A program made the translations under genes and the position numbers. Below are positions 7,501 to 13,196 of a DNA stretch of 13,196 nt, piece after piece (position 1 is the first letter of the stretch; every line of letters starts with the position of its first letter). The notes under the pieces were generated by a model, which saw nothing but the letters and a program-made list of their open reading frames with translations, ran no database searches and was not told where the DNA came from. Location: positions 76,317 through 89,512 of the forward strand of contig MU657286.1 in NCBI GenBank assembly GCA_026770575.1, in the 5' to 3' direction. The DNA is from Pelagophyceae sp. CCMP2097. Its lineage: Eukaryota; Sar; Pelagophyceae.

Positions 7501-10500
7501 CTCAAACAGACCTTGGTTGGACCCCCCCGCCGTCGCGTACGCCCAGGCCACGTTGGCCAACTGGCGCGCGTTGTACTTGTGGACGTCGTTGGCGACTGTA
7601 GAAGCGAGGGCGTCGAATAGAGGCGGTTTCACCAGGCCAACTTTGGCGTTCGCCCAAAGGATATTCGTCACCTCGTGCGGGTGCATCTGCCCAAGCTTCT
7701 TCAACGACGCCTCGGCGAGGGATTCGAAGAGAGGCGCCGGTACACGAGCCTTTGCAAAGGCCCATGAGATGTTGGCCAGGTTCTGCGCGTCGAACGTGGC
7801 GGCGTTGGTCGACGATTCAAGAGCCAGAGCGGCGAATAAGGCATCATCATGAACCCCCGCCGTCGCAAAGGCCCAGGCCGTGTTCGCCAGCGCCTTTGCA
7901 GAGAAGGTCGGCAGCTTCTTTTGAGACCTTTTCGATATCGCTTCAAACAACAGGGGCGCTTCGACGCCGGCCTTTGCAAAGGCCCAGGCCGTGTTCGCCA
8001 ACGATTGAGCGTTGAAGGTATGCATCTTCTTGAGCGCTTCGGTTGCGACTGTTTGGAAGAGTTGTGGGGCGTCTACTTTGGAGCTCGCAAAGGCCCATAC
8101 GAGGTTCGTCATCGCTTGCGCGTTGAACCAATTCATCCGTCTCGGCGCCTCGAGAGCAACCGCCTCAAACAACAAAGGGGCCGAAACGTGCGCTTTGCCT
8201 AAAGGGGTCAAGGGTGTGTGGCAGCAGCAGGTCAAGGGTCGGGCTTTGCCGCGGCTTTGCGCGTTTCAGCGAGGGCCCGTCCAAGCGACGGTCCGAGGGC
8301 CCGCCAGGTGACGCCGCATCGAGGCCGCAGTCGAGGGGCCGAGTGACCGTCCAAGGGGCCGTAGGGGGGGCGCCGTCAAAGTGACAGTCACAAGAGGGCC
8401 AGTCGAGGGACCGCCAAAAACACTTTCTAAAGGGACCGCAAAAGGGACCGCCCAAGAGATCGTCCGAGTGACCGTCGAGGGACCATCCGAGCGACTATCC
8501 GAGCGACCGTCCGAGCCTCTCGAGGGGCCGTCTCAAGGCGCTGTTTCGAATGACCATCGAAAGGCGCCGTCTTGAGGGGTCATCTCGAGGCGCCGTCTCG
8601 AGGCGCCGTCTCCCGGGGCCATTTCGAGGCACCATCCCGAGGGGCCATCTTAAGGCGCCGTCTCGAGGAGCCGTCTCGAGGGGCCGTCTAAAGGCACCGT
8701 CTCGAATGGCCGTCTTGAGGGGCCGTCTCGAGGGGGCCGTCTCGAGGGTCCGTCTCGAGGAGCCGGAGATAGGAGCAGCGACGGATTTGCCCGAAACCCG
8801 CGGGTCGGGTTCGCTGGTTTGTGCGTTTTGGCCTTCCCCGTCGACCAAGCGGGTCTGGCCGTGGCCCGAACCCGACCCTTTGAAGTCGGGTTTGGTCGCT
8901 CGACAAACCCGCGACCCTTTGGGTGCGGCACAAATTTTCGCAACCCGACGCGACCCGAATACACCGTCACTGCTCCTGGTGTGTGGTGTCTTGGCGACTT
9001 GTTGTGCAAACCCCGATGGGAGGGGCACGCTTTCGCGACGCTCGCGGTTCGCCGACTCACAAAAGGCCCATGTCACGTTGGCGAGCTCCAAGGGCTTGAA
9101 CGTCGCAATCTTTTGGACCGCGACTTTTGCGATGGCGTCGAATAACAACGGCGCCGAGACGCCCGCCGTGGAAAAGGCCCACGCCGTGTTGGAAAGCTCC
9201 GTGGCGTTGAACGCTTCGATCTTGGCCCTGACCTTTGGAACAGCGTCGGGCGAGATCGCAGGTCCAACATTGCTCTGCCGCTCTCTTCTCGCTTCCGCCG
9301 CCATGATCAACGTCGGCGGTTCCATCTTCCTCAACGCGTGCGCTGCAATGGCCTCGAACAGTTTTGGGGCTTTGACACCAGATGTCGCAAAAGCCCAAGC
9401 CATGTTTGTTAAATCTCGAGGTTTGAACTTTGCGAGGCACCGCGGCACCTCCAAAGAAACGGCGTGGAAGAGTCCAGCCGCGGAGACGTCGAGCTTTGCG
9501 AAAGACCAGACGACCTATCGACTGGTTTAAAAGGTGCCATCGACAAAGTCCCATCGACACAACGACGCAGTCGCCCCCGAGACACCGGCCCTCTCGCCTC
9601 TGGGGGGTCTCTCCTTGGACAGCGGCGGTCCAGATGCCGGGACTTCCCCTGGACAGTCGCTCCGACGGTCGCAGAGGACGGTCGCTCGGGCGGGCCCTTC
9701 AAAGAGCCCTTGCAAGCGACCGTGCTGCCAAGGCCGTGTAAGTGGCCGCAAAAGAGGCCTTACAGGGGCCCGCCCGGAGAGCATCTCAAGGAGCCGTCCG
9801 TCCAAGAGGCTTCGCAAGTGACCGCGCAGAGGCCGGGCAAGTGGCCGCCGAAGAGGCCTCTACAGGGGCCCGCCAAGAGAGCTTTTCAAAAACCCTTCAC
9901 AGAGGCCTTGCATGTGACCGTGCAGAGGCCTTGCAAGTAGCTGCCAAAGAGGCCTTGCAGAGTCCGTCCGGAGAGCTACTTTGGAAGTCACTTGCCCGGC
10001 CTCTGTGCGGTCGCTTGCAAGGCCGCTTTCAAGGTCCCTTGAACATCCCTCGAGACGGCCCCTCGAAAAGGCCTTGCTCGCCGGCCTCTCGAAGGGCTCC
10101 TCGAAACGGCCTCTCTGGCAGACGGCCCCTACGAGACGGCCCCTCGAGACGGCCCCTCTCGCCGGCCCTTCGAGAGGGCCCCTCGAAACGGCCCCTTTAG
10201 ACGGCCACTCGAGACGGCGCCTCGAAACGGTGCCTCTGGGCGGCCCCTCGAGAGGGCCCCTTGAGGCGGCCCTTCGAAACGGTGCCTCAAGACAGCCGCT
10301 CGAGAGGGCGCATGAGACGGTGCCTCGAAAAAGCCCCTTGAGAAGGCCCCTCGAAACAGCGCCTTTGGACGGCCTTTCGAGAAGGCCCCTCATACCGGCC
10401 CCTTGAGGCAACGCCACAAAACGGCGCCTTTAAAGGGCCCCTCGAGTCGGCCCCTCAAGAAGGCCACTCTCGCCGGCCCCCCGAAACGGTCCCTTCAAAC

Positions 10501-12092
10501 AGTCCTTCGAGACGACCACTCGAGACGACCACAAGGGACTGCCCCCGAGAGGGCTCCTCGAAGCGGTCTCTTTAAACGGCCCTTCGAGACGACCACTCGA
10601 GACGGCCCTTCGAAACGTCGCGTGGACCGTGGCTCCAGAGGCCCGATCTGCGCCGCGGGCGCCTTTCGGAGGGCCCGATCCCGCCCCTCGAAAGACGTGT
10701 GGTTCCGGAGCTGTGCGATCCAATTTGAAGAAGCCCTGCAGGGACCCCAGTCCGGAGGGCTCTACAAGGGCTCTTCAAAGAGGCCTCGCAAGCGACCGCG
10801 CAGAAGGGTAGACTGTTCCGGGGTCGTCGCTTGGACGGGGCCTCTGCGGTGGTGGAATGGCCCTCGGACGGGCTGTCGCAGGAGCAGCGACGGCGCCTTG
10901 GGGTCTGGATCGCGCTTTTCCAACGAAGGCCTTTGAATCGTCTGGTCATCTCTTGGCCTCTGCCTCGAATGCCTCGGTGGCCGTGTCGGTGGCTACGGTT
11001 TGCCTTTTCAGAGACGACGGCTTTGGCGTTGGTGAGCTCGTGGGGTCGAAATTCGCCGAGACGCCCCGGCGCCGTGCTGGCCATGGCCTGGAACAATGAC
11101 GGCGCTTCAAAATGAGCCTTTGCAAAAGCCCACGCCAAGTCAGTCAAATCCCTCGGCGCAAACGTCCCTTTCGACGGCAAAGCGCCCATCTTCGGGATGG
11201 CCGCGCTGGCGAGCGCTTCAAACAGTTTGGGGGCCGCGACTTCGGCCTTTGCAAAAGACCACGCAAGCTTTGCCAGATCTCCCGCGTCGAGCGCGCAGAC
11301 CAAGGGAGGCACCTTTGCCGCGATGAAAGCAAACAGCTTCGGGGCCCTGACGTTGGACTTTGATAAAGCCCAAGCCACGTGCGTCAAATCGGCCACGTCG
11401 AAGCCATCGAACTGAACCACTGCCACTCGAGCCGCCGCTGCAAGAAACGCCGGCGCCGTCTCCAGACCCCCGCCCGCGTGCGCCAGCCCAGAGCACGCCA
11501 CGGCGATATCTCGAGGCCTCCACGCCTCTGAATCTTCTAAGAGCACCGTCAGAGCTGAAGATACGAGTCGTTCCAACTGCGGACCTCGGATACCATGCCC
11601 TCCAAGTAAACCTTTCCAGCACGCGCCCAAACGTTTCAGCGACTGGGCGTAGTCGCGCGGCGTGTACGTCTTGCGGTGCCTGGCGTACGTGTCCAGAACC
11701 TACCGCACCGCGCATCGCACCCGCGTCGACAAGGCCCCCTGCCATGCTCCAGGGTTGGTCCCGCCATGCTTCTCGACGCTGACCTGCGTCGCCGACGCTT
11801 TGGCCATGATCTTCGCCGGCAGCGCCAGCGGCCGCAGCGGCTGCGCGGTCGGCGGCTGCTTTGACAGCTGCTTTGGCGGCTGCGCAAACGTCAGCGCGAC
11901 GGACGCTCGCCCACCCGCGTCGTCGTCGCGTGGCGCGGCGGCCGGCGGTGCGGCGCCGTGCGACGTCGCGCGGCGCGCGCCCGCGGGCGCGCGCTTCGCG
12001 GCGCCACGGTCCCGGGCGACGGTCCACAGACGCGCGCCGCCGGCGCGGCCCGCGCTTGCGCCAAATGGCGCAATCGCGCCCGCGGTCAGCAT
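4369..12092 (-). CDS. Six-exon 37-residue-repeat (HPR-type) protein, predicted organellar RNA binding
   Basis: Join on the - strand: 12092-11784, 11699-11028, 9514-9061, 8198-6772, 6513-6373, 4542-4369, giving about 1058 residues and a TAG stop at 4371-4369. About 22 repeats follow the pattern LANxAWAFAKAGVxAPxLFEA plus A.ka...(K)...F..QE, 37 residues each. Such helical-pair repeats are known as heptatricopeptide (HPR) or RAP-associated repeats, found in organellar RNA-binding proteins of algae and apicomplexans. No C-terminal RAP domain is visible. Repeats 3 and 6 carry insertions of about 6 and 35 residues. The evidence for the join is that each of the four junctions in the repeat domain restores one exact 37-residue unit, that every acceptor is TAG|G, and that the split codon TGC at exon 3/4 is in phase. 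Introns 2 and 5 need GC donors. Alternatives are several separate genes or a partly dead gene; continuous phase argues for one gene. Confidence 0.65.
4543..6372 (-). other. Intron 5 (1830 bp) filled with alternating minisatellite arrays
   Basis: The acceptor is GCAATAG|GCTCCC and the inferred donor GAC|GCGCAA. Nearly the whole intron is block B of the 13-bp minisatellite. It starts about 80 bases from the acceptor and ends about 155 bases from the donor. If exon 6 belongs to another gene, this stretch would be intergenic instead; the exact 37-residue fit favours an intron. Confidence 0.5.
4623..6215. repeat. 13-bp minisatellite, block B, arrays in alternating orientation
   Basis: The unit is CGAGACGGCSCCT. 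Direction changes along the block. CGAGACGG orientation occupies about 4623-4872, 5010-5270, 5395-5635 and 5778-5870. The complementary CGAGGGGCCGTCT orientation occupies about 4873-5000, 5275-5390, 5640-5765 and 5873-6215. The forward-to-reverse switches at about 4873, 5272 and 5638 have similar sequence (CGTCTC next to its complement), so a higher-order unit of roughly 370-400 bases seems to repeat. Because 13 is not a multiple of 3 and stop triplets are rare in the unit, long Arg/Gly/Pro-rich open frames appear on both strands; I do not call them genes. Confidence 0.85.
5993..6450. repeat. Segmental duplication, partner of 3731-4130
   Basis: The shared order is CTCGAGGGCCCGTTTCAAGG, a minisatellite stretch, GAGGAGCCGGCGAACGGG, a nearly identical stretch of about 58 bases through TACGTAGGGCGAGGCCGG, then TGACGGTTCGGGTTTTCCAT and the exon 5 coding segment. 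Both copies have the same orientation and lie about 2.3 kb apart. The copy here keeps an open exon and the other does not, so this one is likely the source. Confidence 0.75.
6373..6513 (-). CDS. Exon 5: end of repeat 21 and start of repeat 22
   Basis: The 47 codons read VWAFATARFDSPALF, then GKVGIFKAQELANTSFAFAKAGVD. After GVD the frame continues QSRVLFREN, which leaves the repeat pattern. Joining GVD to APALFED of exon 6 gives an exact 37-residue unit but requires a GC donor (GAC|GCGCAA). If the GT two codons earlier is used instead, the unit is two residues short. A decayed copy of this exon is at 3995-4205. Confidence 0.65.
6514..6771 (-). other. Intron 4 (258 bp) with a 20-bp AT-rich repeat
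   Basis: Donor TTG|GTTTGA and acceptor CCATAG|GTC, phase 0. Joining gives LSNLVWAFATARFD and one exact 37-residue unit. Unlike introns 2, 3 and 5 it has no 13-bp minisatellite. It carries instead three copies of a 20-base unit (TGTGGTATTTCAAGGTATTA and variants) at 6526, 6556 and 6576, and a run of 13 A (+ strand) at 6732-6744. Confidence 0.7.
6526..6600. repeat. 20-bp tandem repeat in intron 4
   Basis: Copies at 6526-6545, 6556-6575 and 6576-6595, differing at few positions, followed by a partial TACGG. The core is GGTATTTCAAGGTATT. It is much less GC-rich than the rest of the gene. Confidence 0.7.
6772..8198 (-). CDS. Exon 4: main repeat exon, repeats 8-21
   Basis: The largest uninterrupted coding piece, 1427 bases. 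After KAHVSAPLLFEAV it has a run of thirteen consecutive units, with cores such as LANTAWAFAKAGVEAPLLF, LANISWAFAKARVPAPLF, VTNILWANAKVGLVKPPLF, LANLAWAFAKAGFEAPSLF and LANVLWAFAKAKVEAPLMF. All but one are 37 residues (one is 36). It ends QQLSNL before the donor TTG|GTTTGA; reading on gives Val and then a TGA at 6768-6766. The Trp-Ala-Phe core and the APxLF turn are conserved almost throughout, which argues that selection has kept the frame. Confidence 0.9.
8260..8765. repeat. 13-bp minisatellite, block C (CTCGAGGGGCCGT orientation)
   Basis: From about 8515 to 8765 there are clear 13-bp units reading CTCGAGGCGCCGT. From 8260 to 8515 a more degenerate form reads GAGGGACCGTCCGAG. The orientation is opposite to block D in intron 2. 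Confidence 0.8.
8802..8911. repeat. Inverted repeats of GGGTCGGGTTCG type in intron 3
   Basis: A perfect 12-base inverted repeat joins 8802-8813 (GGGTCGGGTTCG) and 8867-8878. A second hairpin has 8-base arms at 8887-8894 and 8904-8911 (CGGGTTTG and CAAACCCG) with a 9-base loop. The surroundings contain more ACCCG and CGGGT words than expected at a glance. Confidence 0.55.
9061..9514 (-). CDS. Exon 3: repeats 5-8 (part)
   Basis: Starting after GATAG, the exon reads VVWSFAKLDVSAAGLF, then LTNMAWAFATSGVKAPKLF, a 35-residue linker rich in charged residues (EPPTLIMAAEARRERQ and onward), LSNTAWAFSTAGVSAPLLF and LANVTWAF. It ends with one base of a split codon before the strong donor T|GTGAGT. Reading on into the intron gives CESANRERRE, which does not fit the repeat. 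Minisatellite arrays in opposite orientation lie on both sides of this exon. Confidence 0.8.
9740..10035. repeat. Three tandem copies of a ~98-bp unit
   Basis: Units begin AAGTGGCCGCAAAAGAGGCC at 9740, and with close variants at 9839 and 9935 (spacing 99 and 96). Each continues with an ACAGGGGCCCGCC-like stretch and GGAGAGC or AAGAGAGC. A related motif (GCAAGCGACCGCGCAGAAG) recurs at about 10788, next to the other edge of the intron, and an inverted one near 10004. The family is distinct from the 13-bp minisatellite beside it. Confidence 0.65.
10035..10620. repeat. 13-bp minisatellite, block D (CGAGACGGC orientation)
   Basis: Nearly continuous copies of CGAGACGGCSCCT on the + strand, with CTCGAG, TTTAGA and TTGAGA variants at the joint between units. 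All copies have one orientation, opposite to block C in the next intron. Arg-rich open frames seen across it on both strands are produced by the 13-bp period. Confidence 0.85.
11028..11699 (-). CDS. Exon 2: N-terminal domain and repeats 1-4
   Basis: The exon has 224 codons. The first 60 residues (VLDTYARHRKTYTPRDYAQ and onward) lack the repeat signature. Diverged repeats follow: one with CSGLAHAGGG, then LTHVAWALSKSNVRAPKLF, LAKLAWSFAKAEVAAPKLF (with a short insertion before APRD) and LTDLAWAFAKAHFEAPSLF. The exon ends in ..PHELTN. After this the - strand frame continues as AKAVVSEKANR, which no longer fits the repeat. Confidence 0.75.
11700..11783 (-). other. Intron 1 (84 bp)
   Basis: Donor CAG|GTCAGC and acceptor GCGGTAG|GTT, phase 0. 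Reading through would stop at the TAG that forms the acceptor itself, while splicing joins ..ASATQ to VLDTYARHRKTYTPRDYAQ. The size is close to that of the 72-bp intron in the MYND gene. Unlike the other introns of this gene it contains no tandem repeat. Confidence 0.6.
11784..12092 (-). CDS. Exon 1: Ala/Arg-rich N-terminus, possible organelle targeting
   Basis: From the ATG at 12092 the frame gives 103 residues, beginning MLTAGAIAPFGASAGRAGG, then rich in Ala, Arg and Pro. There is no acidic residue in the first 27, which fits a mitochondrial or plastid targeting peptide, although I cannot say which. A second in-frame ATG at 12278 would add 62 residues and place the start inside the upstream tandem repeat (12269-12435). 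I prefer 12092 because of the targeting-like N-terminus, but only weakly. The exon ends at ..KASATQ with donor CAG|GTCAGC. Confidence 0.5.
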
Positions 12093-12268
12093 CCGCCGCG
12101 GTGCTCCGCAGAGCCCTGCGCGGCGACGGCGGCACGTCACCCGAAAGGTGGGCTCCGCGACTCCCGCGGATCCCCGTGAAAGGCGCCTTTCGATCGCGGA
12201 AATTCGGCGATGTATTGAGAAGCATATTCCAGGCTCCCGAAGAGAGCCGAAGTAGTTTGTCTTTGCAC

Positions 12269-12582
12269 CAGGGCACAAGGGCTCCGCAGGGGCCGGTTCC
12301 TATTACTATCTAAGGATTTTTTCACTCTTACCCTTCAATGTAATGTTCTGAAAAACGTTCATGACGTTTGTTTTTAAAAAGTGCGATTTGGGCCTTGGTT
12401 TCCCCTTCACCTGTCGTAACTTTTTTAAACGCGTACAGGGCCCCGTAGGGGCCGGCGGCTATTACTATCTAAGGATTTTTCCACTTTTACCCTTCAATGT
12501 GACTTTCCAGACGGTTATTTTTAAAAAGGCCGATTTGGGTGTTGGGACTCCCTTCACCTGTCGTAGCCTTAATTAAACGCGT
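12269..12582. repeat. Tandem direct repeat, two copies of about 150-165 bp
   Basis: Copy 1 is 12269-12435 and copy 2 is 12436-12582. Shared landmarks in order: CAGGGC, AGGGGCCGG, CTATTACTATCTAAGGATTT, CTTACCCTTCAATGT (TTTACCCTTCAATGT in copy 2), TTTTTAAAAA, GATTTGGG, CCTTCACCTGTCGTA and TTAAACGCGT. The copies differ by substitutions and short indels. They lie directly upstream of the - strand repeat gene, so they may hold its promoter or 5' leader; this is position only, since I recognise no known promoter element. Confidence 0.75.
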
Positions 12583-12615
12583 CGCAGATCACTGTTAACC
12601 TTTTACATTGTTGCC

Positions 12616-12768
12616 GGGGGGGGGAAGGATATTCACGTATCGACGCGTGTCGTGGACGAGCAGGACGTGGACGAGCAGAGAACGAGCAGGGCGTGCAGAG
12701 AAGAAGACAAGGCGCTCCAGAGGGGGGGGGGAATATTCACGTTATGACGCGTGTACAGCACGAGCAGC
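12616..12768. repeat. G-tract direct repeat pair
   Basis: Copies at 12616-12663 and 12722-12768: a run of 9-10 G, then (AAGG)ATATTCACGT, GACGCGTGT and ACGAGCAG. Between them ACGAGCAG is repeated further. No gene is seen. Confidence 0.65.
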
Positions 12769-12800
12769 CAAATTCGCATGCCAAGCGGAGTAGAAACGTG

Positions 12801-12862
12801 AACGAGCGGGCTCGAACTCGCGACCTCATGCAAGACATTTGAACTGAATGACCCATGTGATG
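12801..12862 (-). other. Shortened tRNA-like relic
   Basis: On the - strand, GGTCATTCAGTTC resembles a tRNA D-arm (A box) and GAGTTCGAGCCC a T-arm (B box). Between them CTTGCAT looks like an anticodon loop with TGC (Ala). The element is about 10-15 bases too short, the T stem does not pair well and no acceptor stem closes. I take it as a degenerate tRNA or the head of a tRNA-derived short interspersed element, not a working tRNA. Confidence 0.3.
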
Positions 12863-13196
12863 TTTCGCATTTTTTTCGGCGATAGTTTTACATTCACGCG
12901 AGGCTGTAGAACGATCCCGCGAGGTACCCTTAAAACCCTCCCGTGCGATTGCGCGTGTAGGTCGGGGCAAGAGGTATTTGCTCAGTGTAAATTCTGTTTG
13001 TAGAACGCCAAAAACTATAAGCTCACGTCGTACAGCAGTACAATAGGAAGTTCCTGCCCCAATTAGAATCGGCTTTCGCGGAAATGCCCCAACTAGAATC
13101 TAACTTTTTCTGAACATATTCCCAATTTCGAGCTCCGTGATTGGTTCAAAATTTCTTTTTCTGAACATATTATATTTTCAAGTCACCTGATAGGCC
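12863..13196. other. AT-richer right flank with short direct repeats
   Basis: No gene is recognised. CTTTTTCTGAACATATT occurs at 13104-13120 and again without mismatch at 13155-13171. TGCCCCAATTAGAATC at 13055-13070 recurs with one mismatch at 13085-13100. Base composition is much less GC-rich than the gene region, as expected of intergenic DNA. Confidence 0.5.

Larger units (their letters stand above)
8199..9060 (-). other. Intron 3 (862 bp) with GTGAGT donor and minisatellite
   Basis: Donor TTTT|GTGAGT and acceptor CTTTAG|GCAAAG, phase 1. The split codon T+GC gives Cys and the unit LANVTWAFCKAHVSAPLLF, exactly 37 residues to the next repeat. This is the best-supported junction in the gene. 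The donor-side third (about 8770-9059) is not minisatellite and contains GGGTCGGGT-type motifs in inverted pairs. The remainder is block C. Confidence 0.8.
9515..11027 (-). other. Intron 2 (1513 bp), filled with repeats, GC donor
   Basis: The acceptor is GATAG|GTCGTC. The donor that keeps the repeat register is AAC|GCCAAA, a GC-AG intron; the join ELTN|VVWSFAK restores a 37-residue unit. The nearest GT (after GCCAAAGCC) would add three residues and break the period. The intron holds the 98-bp repeat family (9740-10035), the block D minisatellite (10035-10620) and degenerate related sequence up to about 10810. Confidence 0.55.

Noticed and set aside
9057..9560. Separate short genes on the - strand in frames shifted from the 37-residue repeat
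   Set aside because: They overlap exon 3 in another frame and have no repeat motif; shadows of the real frame.
9860..10936. Similar Arg-rich frames across block D on both strands
   Set aside because: Same 13-bp origin as in block B; the stretch lies within intron 2 and shows no domain.
11679..11721. A 21-base intron using the GTGCGA nearest to the acceptor at 11700
   Set aside because: Too short for ordinary spliceosomal introns, while a better donor (CAG|GTCAGC) gives an 84-base intron in phase.

Overview
The window looks like nuclear DNA of a microbial eukaryote with a GC-rich, repeat-loaded genome. A pelagophyte or other photosynthetic stramenopile fits best, and a dinoflagellate is the main alternative. 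The reasons are apparent spliceosomal introns (six predicted, all ending TAG|G), a tandem pair of MYND/RING/Sel1-repeat genes, a long 37-residue-repeat protein of the heptatricopeptide (HPR)/RAP-associated type, and no bacterial gene packing. The lineage call is inference from protein style, not from a database match.

Left part (1-3714, + strand). An intact MYND zinc finger + RING-like finger + four Sel1 repeats gene (582-1673) has one 72-bp intron built from four copies of a 10-mer. Behind it lies a truncated third copy of the Sel1 end (1674-1914). Next is a full-length paralogue (2590-3629) with no intron at the matching place, one in-frame TAA between its MYND and RING parts, and three frameshifts. 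The 3' ends of the last two (1684-2004 and 3399-3714) are duplicates that continue past the stop codon.

Central and right part (about 3727-12278, - strand). Pieces of one 37-residue-repeat protein are scattered over 8 kb. Joining them at TAG|G acceptors and the donors described below gives six exons (12092-11784, 11699-11028, 9514-9061, 8198-6772, 6513-6373, 4542-4369) and a predicted protein of about 1058 residues. It has an Ala/Arg-rich N-terminus and about 22 repeats. Each of the four junctions inside the repeat domain restores the 37-residue period exactly. Three of its introns (862 to 1830 bp) are largely filled with a 13-bp minisatellite, consensus CGAGACGGCSCCT, whose arrays occur in both orientations. 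The same minisatellite, with a decayed copy of exon 5, was duplicated downstream of the gene (3731-4205). The 13-bp period produces long open frames in several reading frames on both strands, which are not genes.

Right end (12269-13196). Upstream of the repeat gene there is a tandem direct repeat of about 150-165 bp, a G-tract repeat pair, a shortened tRNA-like relic and short direct repeats, with no recognisable protein gene.

How the parts relate: the HPR-type protein would be expected to bind organellar RNA, and the MYND/RING/Sel1 protein to act in protein-protein interaction or ubiquitin-type regulation. Nothing here links the two functionally; they are convergent neighbours. The most unusual feature is the organisation of the repeat gene: short coding exons cut inside repeat units by introns loaded with one inverted-array minisatellite.
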